DNA from: Comamonadaceae bacterium M7527
GTDB lineage: Bacteria > Pseudomonadota > Gammaproteobacteria > Burkholderiales > Burkholderiaceae_C
DNA length: 64,000 nucleotides
Direction of reading: 5' to 3'
Assembly (NCBI GenBank): GCA_021044545.1
Contig: CP087990.1
Span: forward strand, 1 to 64,000
The position numbers and the translations under genes were made by a program. Below, piece by piece: positions 36,070-43,634 of the stretch. Under the pieces are notes generated by a model. It searched no databases. It was not told the DNA's origin and saw only the letters and a program-made list of their open reading frames with translations. Positions within the stretch are counted from its first letter, which is position 1. Each line of letters opens with the position of its first letter.

Positions 36070-37155
36070 ATGACACCACATGCACCACTAATCATTGACG
36101 TTGCTGGCACTGAGCTGCAAGCCATAGACCTGCCGCGACTGCAACATCCGCTGGTAGGCGGCGTTATTTTGTTTGGCCGCAACTGGTCTGACCGCGCCAC
36201 ACTCACCAAGCTGTGCGCGCAAATTAAAGCTGTGCGTGAAGACTTGCTCATTTGTGTAGACCACGAAGGTGGGCGCGTGCAGCGCTTCAAGCGCGATGGC
36301 TTTACCCACGTGCCCGCCATGCGCGCTTTGGGTGAGTTGTGGGGTCAAGCCAAGCGTGGCGACGCAGCAAGCGCTGCCCTCAACGCCATGAACGCTGCCA
36401 GCGCGTGTGGCTATGTGCTGGGCGCAGAGCTGCGCGCTTGCGGCGTAGACTTTACCTTTGCTCCCATTCTTGACTTGGACTATGGCCACAGCGAAGTCAT
36501 TGGTGACCGCGCATTCAGCGCATCCGCAAGCGTGACAGCAGCACTGGCCAAAAGCGTGATGCACGGCTTGCTGCAAGCTGGCATGGCCAACTGCGGCAAA
36601 CACTTTCCAGGCCATGGCTTTGTAGCGGCAGACTCGCACACAGACATACCCGTAGACAAGCGCAGCCTCAAAGCCATATTGGCCGACGACGCCATGCCTT
36701 ACGCATGGCTTAATGCCACGCTGACCAGTGTCATGCCCGCCCATGTGGTCTACCCCAAAGTAGACAGCAGGCCAGCAGGCTTTTCAGCCAAGTGGCTGCA
36801 AGACATATTGCGTAGCCAACTGGGCTTTCAAGGTGCCGTGTTCAGCGACGACCTCAGTATGGCGGGCGCCCGCCAAATTGATGGCAAGGCGGTAGACCCC
36901 ACCACAGCCGCAGTGGCAGCACTCAACGCGGGTTGTGACCTGGTGTTGCTGTGCAACCAATGCGTAGTCGACAACGGCCAACCCATTGACGATTTGCTGG
37001 GCGGCTTAACCCAGACTTTGCTCAAGCAGCAGTGGCAAGCCACAGAGGCCAGCGAACAACGCCGCTTAAACCTGTTGCCCGTAGGCGCACCCAAAAACTG
37101 GGATGACCTGATGACAGAGCCTGCCTATATGCACGCGATGGCGTTGTTGCCCTGA
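36070..37155 (+). CDS. nagZ: Beta-N-acetylhexosaminidase
   Basis: 361 residues, glycoside hydrolase family 3. It removes GlcNAc from muropeptides in the cytoplasm during cell-wall recycling. The family signature CGKHFPGHGFVAADSHTDIP (with the catalytic His/Asp loop) is near residue 177, and VFSDDLSMAGA carries the nucleophile aspartate near 260. Last gene of the long lepA-nagZ block. Confidence 0.96.
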   Translation: MTPHAPLIIDVAGTELQAIDLPRLQHPLVGGVILFGRNWSDRATLTKLCAQIKAVREDLLICVDHEGGRVQRFKRDGFTHVPAMRALGELWGQAKRGDAASAALNAMNAASACGYVLGAELRACGVDFTFAPILDLDYGHSEVIGDRAFSASASVTAALAKSVMHGLLQAGMANCGKHFPGHGFVAADSHTDIPVDKRSLKAILADDAMPYAWLNATLTSVMPAHVVYPKVDSRPAGFSAKWLQDILRSQLGFQGAVFSDDLSMAGARQIDGKAVDPTTAAVAALNAGCDLVLLCNQCVVDNGQPIDDLLGGLTQTLLKQQWQATEASEQRRLNLLPVGAPKNWDDLMTEPAYMHAMALLP

Positions 37156-37167
37156 GGGGGCGCTTGT

Positions 37168-37179
37168 TGGTGCGTCCGA
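37168..37179. other. Possible degenerate attachment copy of the tRNA-Arg 3' end
   Basis: TGGTGCGTCCGA matches 11 of 12 bases of TGGTGCCTCCGA, the 3' end of tRNA-Arg(CCU) at 38484-38495, in the same orientation. It lies 13 bases after the nagZ stop and would be the far border of an element that integrated into the tRNA. Short and imperfect, so a chance match is not excluded. Confidence 0.35.
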
Positions 37180-37304
37180 GTCACTGACTGTCTTCTGCAA
37201 CTGCCGGTTGAGCCTTAGAGATAACGTCGCGTCACAAGTTGGGCAGCCCGTAGATCGTTATAGCCGCAATAGACGAGTTACGGCATCTGCGTTCGATGCT
37301 GCTC
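37180..37304. other. Gene-free stretch after nagZ
   Basis: About 125 bases with no recognised gene, tRNA or terminator. It lies between the possible attachment copy and the insertion sequence remnant. Confidence 0.4.
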
Positions 37305-37447
37305 AATAGGTAATCCTCCCCTTTTGCAGGGGCCGCAGAAGTAGAAACGTTATGCAGCCATGGCCAGTCGCTGCTTTGGTGTGAATCCGCCCAAGGCCAT
37401 GTTGGGTCGGTCATGGTTGTAAGACCACATCCATTGGGTGGCAAAAC
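37305..37447 (-). mobile_element. 3' fragment of an IS3-family insertion sequence
   Basis: On the minus strand 37350-37447 encodes the end of an OrfB transposase: FATQWMWSYNHDRPNMALGG then FTPKQRLAMAA and a TAA stop (37350-37352). This is the C-terminal tail of the DDE transposase of IS3-type elements. Beyond the stop come about 45 bases ending near GGTAATCCTCCCC, probably the terminal inverted repeat. The rest of the element is missing: homology stops abruptly near 37447, where another gene begins. Confidence 0.85.
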
Positions 37448-37732
37448 GTGGCGCGCGCTGGCTCACTGCCTGTGACCATTGAGGTAACGGGAACACACAC
37501 CGAGAACACGCCGGGTGAGTTGACCTTCTTCGTAACAGAAGACGAAAAGCAAATACCCTCTCGTGTCTACGGCAAGCGCGCCGTGCGCGTCACCCACAGT
37601 GGCCAAAGCCATTCCGTGCGCATCACCATAGAAGGCAATCGGCAACCGAAGCGCACCGTTTTGGTGTGCGCTTCATTCAAGTCCGATGAAGTACTTCGCA
37701 GCAGTGCCTGCAGTACAACATACATCAAATGA
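37448..37732 (+). CDS. Hypothetical protein, probably 5'-truncated
   Basis: 94 residues from GTG 37448. Rich in Thr, Val and Ser with alternating beta-like pattern (LPVTIEVTGTHTENTPGELT, AVRVTHSGQSHSVRITIEG) and two cysteines near the end, which suggests an exported beta-sandwich protein. It has no signal peptide, and its start lies exactly at the break of the IS fragment, so the original N terminus has probably been lost. It overlaps the next gene by four bases (ATGA), as in an operon. Not recognised. Confidence 0.5.
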   Translation: MARAGSLPVTIEVTGTHTENTPGELTFFVTEDEKQIPSRVYGKRAVRVTHSGQSHSVRITIEGNRQPKRTVLVCASFKSDEVLRSSACSTTYIK

Positions 37733-38202
37733 CGACGCTAAAGTTAGGTGTGGCGGCGTGCTTGTTCGCCGTGTTTGGGGCTACCGTGGCCCAAACAACA
37801 AGCCTTGGGTTAAGCCTGCCATCATCCACAAGTGGTTATGGGTAAGACAGCATTTCGTCTGGCGGCTTTAGCTGCAGCCAAAGCGTGGATGGCTCAACCA
37901 AGATAGAGACCGGCATCGTTCGCACACAACAAGACGGTAGCACCACCATTGCAACCAATAAGCCAAACACCCAAACCGGTGTGTACGCCCGCATTGTGAT
38001 TCCTATTGACAAGCCCAAGTCGCGCATTGACTGCACCGAGCTGTACCAACTCGAGCTGCAACGCAGGCGCATAGAGCTACAAGAACTGATCGCCGACGCC
38101 AAAGACCGCGAGGCAGATCGTGAGCTGAAGGCGCAAGAGCGCGCCCAAAGAAAGCGGGAGATCGAACCATCCGGTGGATTTGAGATGGTGCCGCTGAACT
38201 GA
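37729..38202 (+). pseudogene. Secreted small protein split by an internal stop codon
   Basis: From ATG 37729 the frame gives a good signal peptide (TLKLGVAACLFAVFGATVAQ), 38 codons in all, then TAA at 37843-37845. The same frame goes on without a break to 38202: a Ser/Gly/Thr-rich part (DGSTKIETGIVRTQQDGSTT) followed by VYARIVIPIDKPKSRIDCTEL and a charged helix rich in Arg and Glu. With the stop read through, a 157-residue exported protein results. The second half alone has an ATG at 37885 but would lack the signal. Function not known. Confidence 0.6.
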
Positions 38203-38222
38203 CATCCTCGCTTACGTTGGCA

Positions 38223-38390
38223 CTAGACAGCAGCGTGTCCATACTCTGGTCTGAGTGCGATGGGTATTTTTGACTTGCCAATTCTCTGGCGCAGGTCTGG
38301 TGGCGCTGCACGTTGAAAGTAGAGTTTGACGTTGTTGATGTAGTCAGCGTTCACAATGAGAGTGACGTTACCAACTTTCAGCTTTGCCAC
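38223..38390 (-). pseudogene. N-terminal fragment of a tyrosine-type integrase
   Basis: 55 codons from GTG 38390 to TAG 38223: AKLKVGNVTLIVNADYIN then VKLYFQRAAPPDLRQRIGKS and KIPIALR. The pattern YFQR-x-PPDLR-x-x-IGK is that of the N-terminal arm of phage and island integrases (DUF6538-type). The core-binding and catalytic domains are missing. It is next to the 3' end of tRNA-Arg and points away from it, the usual place of an integrase gene in a tRNA-borne island. Confidence 0.6.
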
Positions 38391-38397
38391 GTCAATC

Positions 38398-38425
38398 TAC
38401 CTAAAAGCTACCTAAAAGCTACCTA
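38398..38425. repeat. Short tandem repeat before the integrase remnant
   Basis: The 11-base unit CTACCTAAAAG is repeated twice and followed by a third partial copy (CTACCT). It lies between the integrase fragment and the tRNA. Repeats of this kind near att sites can be arm-type integrase binding sites. Confidence 0.6.
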
Positions 38426-38483
38426 CACAGATGGTGCTTTTGGAGATTAGATGCTTGATTTAATTTAAATTAATCGAGCCAAA

Positions 38484-38558
38484 TGGTGCCTCCGACAGGA
38501 ATCGAACCTGTATCTAGCGCTTAGGAGGCGCTCGTTCTATCCGTTGAACTACGGCGGC
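38484..38558 (-). tRNA. tRNA-Arg (anticodon CCU)
   Basis: Reading the minus strand, a 75-base cloverleaf is seen: acceptor GCCGCCG, D arm GTTC/GAAC, anticodon arm AGCGC-CTCCTAA-GCGCT, T arm ACAGG-TTCGATT-CCTGT, acceptor CGGAGGC and encoded ACCA. The acceptor stem has one G-A mismatch (positions 4 and 69). Its 3' end faces the decayed element to the left. Confidence 0.93.
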
Positions 38559-38658
38559 CTGTCTGTGTTGAACAGCGAGGTGAGTTTAGCAGAGCTGGCG
38601 TGCTGTATTGGTGGCCAAGATGCTTTGTGGTCTGTGCAATGCGTTAGGCTTGGGCGTT

Positions 38659-38979
38659 ATGAAGCAGCGTCACAACGTGTACGTGGTTGAGCTTAGCCCT
38701 GATGTGTTGCAGGAGGCCAAGTTTATGCGTGCCAACCCCAACTACCAAATCGGTCAGCCTTGTGTGTATGTGGGCATGACTGGGCGCGACCCTGATTTGC
38801 GGTTTGACCAGCACATGGCCGGCATCAAGGGCAATCGCTTTGTGCTGAAGTACGGTCAGCGCCTGATGTATGAGGTGTTTGAGCCACTAAACCCCATGCC
38901 TTATGGCGATGCGCAGTACATGGAGGTGGACCTGGGCATTCGCTTGCGTGAGCAAGGCTGGGGTGTGTGGCAGGCTTAG
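38659..38979 (+). CDS. Small GIY-YIG-like protein of unknown function
   Basis: 106 residues from ATG 38659; the frame is open upstream to 38608. It contains HNVYVVEL near the N terminus and CVYVGMTGRDPDLRFDQHMAG in the middle, which resembles the GIY...YIG-T-x-R-x-x-H core of the GIY-YIG fold, with Val in the first positions. A conserved tail GDAQYMEVDLGIRLREQGWGV follows. It could be a nuclease or a non-catalytic relative. It stands alone between tRNA-Arg and the convergent accD. Confidence 0.6.
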   Translation: MKQRHNVYVVELSPDVLQEAKFMRANPNYQIGQPCVYVGMTGRDPDLRFDQHMAGIKGNRFVLKYGQRLMYEVFEPLNPMPYGDAQYMEVDLGIRLREQGWGVWQA

Positions 38980-38985
38980 CTGGCT

Positions 38986-39858
38986 TTAGTCTACGGCGTC
39001 GGCGCTTTGGCGTTGCAGCATGGCCACCAGGTTGGCAATGGTTGGGCGCAGCTCGCGGCGGTCGCAAATGAGGTCTACCGCGCCCTTGGTCTGCAAGAAC
39101 TCGGCGCGCTGAAAGCCTTCGGGCAAGGTTACACGCACGGTGTTTTCAATCACGCGTGGGCCAGCAAAGCCAATCAGGGCTTTGGGTTCTGCAATGACCA
39201 CATCGCCCATAAACGCGAAGCCAGCACTGACGCCGCCCATGGTGGGGTCTGTCAGCACGCTGATGTAGGGCAGGCCTTTTTTGGCCAAGCGGGTGAGGGC
39301 GGCGTTGGTTTTGGCCATTTGCATCAGCGATAGCAAGCCTTCTTGCATGCGCGCGCCACCTGTGGCGGTGAAGCAGATAAAGGGGCACTTTTGCTCGATG
39401 GCGTGCTCTACGCCGCGCACAAAGCGCTCACCCACCACTGACCCCATGGAGCCGCCCATAAAGTCAAACTCAAAGGCTGCCGCAACCACGGTCATGCTCA
39501 GTACGCTGCCGCCCATGACTATGAGTGCATCGGTCTCATTGGTTGCTTTTTTGGCCTCTTTCAGGCGCTCTGGGTACTTGCGGCTGTCTTTGAACTTGAG
39601 GGGGTCAACCGGCTCAACTTCCTGCGCAATGTCGTAGCGCCCGGCTGCGTCTAAAAACGCATCCAGGCGTGCGCGCGCACCCATGCGGTGGTGGTGGTCG
39701 CAGTGGGGGCATACATTGGTGTTTTTCTCAAGGTCTGACTTGTACAGCACGGCGTCGCATTGGCCGCATTTGGTCCATATGCCTTCGGGTACGCTGCGCC
39801 TGTTGGCGGCCAGTGTGGGGTTGATGCGCGGAGGCAGTAGTTTTTCTAACCAAGACAT
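38986..39858 (-). CDS. accD: Acetyl-CoA carboxylase carboxyltransferase subunit beta
   Basis: 290 residues from ATG 39858; the open frame reaches upstream to 39900. It transfers carboxyl from biotin to acetyl-CoA, making malonyl-CoA for the fab enzymes. The N-terminal zinc ribbon is KCGQCDAVLY and VCPHCDHHHRMGARAR; the crotonase-like core has FTATGGARMQEGLLSLMQMAK and DPTMGGVSAGFAFMGDV (read in parts). Follows trpA, as usual in this order. Confidence 0.97.
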   Translation of the reverse strand: MSWLEKLLPPRINPTLAANRRSVPEGIWTKCGQCDAVLYKSDLEKNTNVCPHCDHHHRMGARARLDAFLDAAGRYDIAQEVEPVDPLKFKDSRKYPERLKEAKKATNETDALIVMGGSVLSMTVVAAAFEFDFMGGSMGSVVGERFVRGVEHAIEQKCPFICFTATGGARMQEGLLSLMQMAKTNAALTRLAKKGLPYISVLTDPTMGGVSAGFAFMGDVVIAEPKALIGFAGPRVIENTVRVTLPEGFQRAEFLQTKGAVDLICDRRELRPTIANLVAMLQRQSADAVD

Positions 39859-39921
39859 GTTGTATCCCTTTTTCAGCGGCTTGACTGACGGTTGTGCCAC
39901 CAGCCAAGCTAACCCGCTAGT

Positions 39922-40743
39922 TTAGCGCGCTGGCAGCGCATTGAGCGCCGTTTTTATACCGCTTAGAAACTGCTGCACCTCGTCGCCTACTTGGTCTTTA
40001 GCTGCTGTTTGCGCAATTTGTATGATTTTGCTGCCAATTACCACCGCATCAGCGTGTGCGCCCACGGCGCATGCGGTTTGTGCGTCACGTATGCCAAAGC
40101 CCACACCAACCGGAATGGTGATGTGTTGGCGTATGCGCGGCAGCATGGCGGCAACGGCGTCGGTGTCCAGGTGGCCTGCTCCGGTTACGCCTTTTAGCGA
40201 GACGTAGTACACGTAGCCAGTGGCCAGTTTGCCCACCAGGGCAATGCGCTGGTCAGTCGAGGTGGGGGCCAGCAAAAAGATGAGGTCCATGTCTTGCGCG
40301 CGCAAGGCTTGGGCAAAGTCTTCACATTCTTCGGGTGGGTAGTCCACCACCAGCACGCCGTCCACGCCAGCGGCTTTGGCATCGCGCACAAAGGCGTCTT
40401 TGCCGTGGGTTAAGTCGTAGCGCTCAATGGGGTTGGCATAGCCCATCAACACCACAGGCGTAGCGTTGTCCGTTTGGCGAAACTGGGCCACCATGGCCAG
40501 GACTTGCACCATGCCAATACCGTCACGTAGTGCTTGCTCACCTGCTTGCTGAATAACGGGGCCGTCGGCCATGGGGTCAGAAAACGGCACACCCAGCTCA
40601 ATAATGTCTGCGCCACCTTGCACCATGTGGTGCATCAGTGAGGGCGTGATGTCCGCTTGCGGAAAGCCCGCAGTGATGTACGGAATGAGGGCGCGTTGGC
40701 CTTTGGCCGCCAGGGCCGCCATGGTGGTTTGAATACGGCTCAT
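39922..40743 (-). CDS. trpA: Tryptophan synthase alpha subunit
   Basis: 273 residues. It splits indole-glycerol phosphate into indole and glyceraldehyde phosphate. The catalytic glutamate is in IIELGVPFSDPMADGPVIQ and the second acid in GVLVVDYPPEE; VYYVSLKGVTGAG and VGVGFGIRDAQTA form the phosphate site. Its start overlaps the trpB stop by four bases, matching the two-subunit complex. Confidence 0.97.
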   Translation of the reverse strand: MSRIQTTMAALAAKGQRALIPYITAGFPQADITPSLMHHMVQGGADIIELGVPFSDPMADGPVIQQAGEQALRDGIGMVQVLAMVAQFRQTDNATPVVLMGYANPIERYDLTHGKDAFVRDAKAAGVDGVLVVDYPPEECEDFAQALRAQDMDLIFLLAPTSTDQRIALVGKLATGYVYYVSLKGVTGAGHLDTDAVAAMLPRIRQHITIPVGVGFGIRDAQTACAVGAHADAVVIGSKIIQIAQTAAKDQVGDEVQQFLSGIKTALNALPAR

Positions 40744-42029
40744 GGTTTGAACTCCACAACTTGTTCGCTGGTGATGTTGCCGGCTTGCTGACCACCTTTG
40801 ACACTTTGGCCCCTGCAGCTTGGACGGCAGTAAAAGTCGGCTTGGCTGATGTCGGCCACTGTGCCTATGTCTTTATCACCCCGGCCAGACAGGTTGACCA
40901 AAATGGTTTGGTCTGGCGTCATGGTTTTGGCCATTTTGATGGCGTGTGCCATGGCGTGGCTGGACTCAAGCGCAGGGATGATGCCTTCGGTGCGGCACAG
41001 GTGGTGAAAGGCTTCCAGGGCTTCGGTGTCGGTGATGCCCACGTATTCGGCGCGCTTGATGTCTGCCAAAAACGCGTGCTCAGGGCCTACGCCTGGGTAG
41101 TCCAGGCCGGCGCTGACCGAGTGTGTTTCGGTGATTTGGCCTATGTCGTCTTGCAGCAAGTAGGTGCGGTTGCCGTGTAACACGCCAGGGCTGCCTCGGC
41201 TGATGGAGGCGCTGTGGTGGCCGCTGTCCAGGCCTTCGCCGGCGGCCTCAACGCCAATCAGGCGCGTGCCTGCATGCGGTATGTAGGGGTAAAAGATGCC
41301 CATGGCGTTGCTGCCGCCGCCCACGCAGGCCACCACGGCGTCGGGTTGTTTGCCTGCCATGGCGGGCATTTGCTCCAGACACTCTGTGCCTATGACGCTT
41401 TGAAAGTCGCGCACCATCATGGGGTAGGGGTGTGGTCCGGCGACTGTGCCAATGATGTAGAAGGTGTTTTCCACGTTGGTGACCCAGTCACGCATGGCTT
41501 CGTTGAGGGCGTCTTTGAGCGTGCGGCTGCCGGAATCCACGGGCACCACGGTGGCACCCAGCAGCTTCATGCGGTATACGTTGGGGCTTTGGCGTTTGAC
41601 GTCTTCACTGCCCATGTACACCACGCACTCCAGGCCGTAGCGTGCGCAAATGGTGGCAGTGGCCACACCGTGCTGACCTGCGCCTGTTTCGGCAATCACG
41701 CGGGGTTTGCCCATGCGTTTGGCCAGCATGGCCTGGCCAATGACGTTGTTGATCTTGTGCGCGCCGGTGTGGTTTAAGTCTTCGCGCTTGAGGTAAATTT
41801 GCGCGCCGCCTACTTCTGCGCTGGTGCGCGCTGCGTGGTAGATGGGGCTGGGGCGGCCTACAAAGTGGGCCAACTCGTAGTGAAACTCACGCAAAAACTC
41901 GGGGTCGTGTTGGTAACGGGCGTAGGCTTCTTTGAGCTCGGCGATAGCGTGGGTGAGCGTTTCGCTGACGAAAGCGCCGCCGTAGGGGCCAAAGTGGCCA
42001 CGCGCGTCGGGTTGTTGGTAGTTGTCCAT
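40740..42029 (-). CDS. trpB: Tryptophan synthase beta subunit
   Basis: 429 residues from ATG 42029; the frame is open upstream to 42155 but that part is not conserved. It joins indole with serine using pyridoxal phosphate. The lysine is in LNHTGAHKINNVIGQAML, the phosphate loop is VGGGSNAMGIFYPY, and the substrate segment is GRPSPIYHA. Between trpF and trpA. Confidence 0.97.
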   Translation of the reverse strand: MDNYQQPDARGHFGPYGGAFVSETLTHAIAELKEAYARYQHDPEFLREFHYELAHFVGRPSPIYHAARTSAEVGGAQIYLKREDLNHTGAHKINNVIGQAMLAKRMGKPRVIAETGAGQHGVATATICARYGLECVVYMGSEDVKRQSPNVYRMKLLGATVVPVDSGSRTLKDALNEAMRDWVTNVENTFYIIGTVAGPHPYPMMVRDFQSVIGTECLEQMPAMAGKQPDAVVACVGGGSNAMGIFYPYIPHAGTRLIGVEAAGEGLDSGHHSASISRGSPGVLHGNRTYLLQDDIGQITETHSVSAGLDYPGVGPEHAFLADIKRAEYVGITDTEALEAFHHLCRTEGIIPALESSHAMAHAIKMAKTMTPDQTILVNLSGRGDKDIGTVADISQADFYCRPSCRGQSVKGGQQAGNITSEQVVEFKP

Positions 42030-42123
42030 GAGGGTGCCTCTGTGAAAAATACGTGACGGGTGTTGGCAAGCGCTGCAACAAGCAGCGCACGTGAGTCGCC
42101 AACGAAAAACAGGGGTGTTTGCT

Positions 42124-42771
42124 TCAGGCGCTTTGCACGGCTTGTACAAACTCAAGCATGCGGGCGCGGTCTTTAATGCCTTTTGATTGCTCTATGCCAG
42201 AGCTGACATCAACGGCCCAAGGCCTGGCGAGGCGTATGCCATCGGTCACGTTTGCAGGACTGAGTCCACCAGACAAAACGAGGCGACGGCTGGCGTTTAG
42301 TTCGGGATGTGACCAAGGGAAGGCTGTCCAGTCAAAAGAATGTCCGCCGCCCCCGTAAGCGTCAATTTTTGCGTCTAGCAAAACAGCTTGCGCCGGGCGG
42401 TACTGTTGGTTGAATTGTAAAAGATCAAAGCCGGCTGCGCCGGGGCCAGTTGGTACGCGGGCCACTTTCCAAAATGGCACACCGTAGTGCTGGCAATCCG
42501 CCAGGCTTTCTTCACCGTGAAACTGCAGTACGGCGTTGGGCGCCTGGCTGAGGTTGAGGTGTATGTCTGCGGCGCTGGTATTGACAAACAGCAACACGGG
42601 GGTCACGTGCGCAGGCAGGCGTGCTGCCAGCTGGCCAATGCGCTGTGGGCTTACAAAGCGTGGGCTTTTGGGGTAGCACACAAAGCCAATGAAGTTGGCT
42701 CCTACCTCTATGGCGTCGTCGACATCTGCTTCGCGGGTGAAGCCGCAAAACTTAACTAGCGGTTGGGTCAT
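42124..42771 (-). CDS. trpF: Phosphoribosylanthranilate isomerase
   Basis: 215 residues. Third step of tryptophan synthesis. The catalytic cysteine is in VKFCGFTREADVDDAIEVGA near the N terminus and the acid in LLDAKIDAYGGGGHSFDW; the phosphate loop is LSGGLSPANV. Its start overlaps the truA stop by four bases. Confidence 0.95.
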   Translation of the reverse strand: MTQPLVKFCGFTREADVDDAIEVGANFIGFVCYPKSPRFVSPQRIGQLAARLPAHVTPVLLFVNTSAADIHLNLSQAPNAVLQFHGEESLADCQHYGVPFWKVARVPTGPGAAGFDLLQFNQQYRPAQAVLLDAKIDAYGGGGHSFDWTAFPWSHPELNASRRLVLSGGLSPANVTDGIRLARPWAVDVSSGIEQSKGIKDRARMLEFVQAVQSA

Positions 42772-43634
42772 AGCGGCAAGCTGTCAAAAGCTGGTGTGTG
42801 TGCAGGTATGCCCCACTGGGCGTCGTAGGTGGGGCCCAAAAAATACAGGCCGCTGGGGCTAAAAGTGGGCGAGGCCGCTGCGCGGTTGCGCGCGGCCAGC
42901 ACGGTTTGTATCCACTCAGGCGTTTGCCTGCCCAGGCCAATGTCAACCAGGCAGCCCATGATGTTGCGAATCATGTGGTGTAAGAAGGCGTTGCCCTCAA
43001 AGTCCACCCTGATGTAAGCGCCGCGTTGTGTCAGATCGGCGCGCAGCAGCGTTTTGATGGGTGTGGGTGACTGGCACTGGGCCGCCCTAAAGGACGAAAA
43101 GTCATGCTCACCCAGCAGCAGTTGAGCCGCGCGTGCCATGTGCGCTGCATTGAGGGGCTGGTGTATCCAGCCCACGCGCTGGTCGTCAAGGCAGGGCCGC
43201 ACGCCGTGAGCCATCAATATGTAGGCATAGCGGCGGGTGTGCGCGCTGGCGCGGGCATGAAACGTTCGCGGCACAATGCGCGCCCATTGCACGGCAATGT
43301 CTTTGGGAAGGTAGCGGTTGGTGCCGCGCACCCAGGAGGCTTCGTCACGTATGGTGTTGGTGTCAAAGTGCACCACTTGCATGAGGCCATGCACGCCTGA
43401 GTCTGTGCGCCCTGCACACAGTGTGCTTGGCGGCTCACCAGCGGTGAACTGGCCCAGGGCTTGCTCAAGCTTGTCCTGCACGGTGTTGCCGTCGGATTGG
43501 CTTTGCCAGCCGTAATAGCCGCTGCCCTGATAGGCCACACCCAAGGCCACGCGGTGGCCTTGGGCAGGCGCAGTGCTGATGGCTTGGTCTGGCGTGGGTA
43601 GCGGCGCTGGGGCAGGCTTTGCGAGTGTGCTCAA
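42768..43634 (-). CDS. truA: tRNA pseudouridine(38-40) synthase
   Basis: 288 residues. It makes pseudouridine in the anticodon arm of tRNAs. The catalytic aspartate is in CAGRTDSGVHGLMQVVHFD near residue 65, with ALGVAYQGSGYYGWQSQ at the N terminus and FLHHMIRNIMGCLVDIGLG in the C-terminal part. Overlaps the fimV stop by four bases. Confidence 0.96.
   Translation of the reverse strand: MSTLAKPAPAPLPTPDQAISTAPAQGHRVALGVAYQGSGYYGWQSQSDGNTVQDKLEQALGQFTAGEPPSTLCAGRTDSGVHGLMQVVHFDTNTIRDEASWVRGTNRYLPKDIAVQWARIVPRTFHARASAHTRRYAYILMAHGVRPCLDDQRVGWIHQPLNAAHMARAAQLLLGEHDFSSFRAAQCQSPTPIKTLLRADLTQRGAYIRVDFEGNAFLHHMIRNIMGCLVDIGLGRQTPEWIQTVLAARNRAAASPTFSPSGLYFLGPTYDAQWGIPAHTPAFDSLPL

Noticed and set aside
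38398..38425. CRISPR array
   Set aside because: The repeats are only 11 bases, directly joined without spacers, and no cas genes are present.
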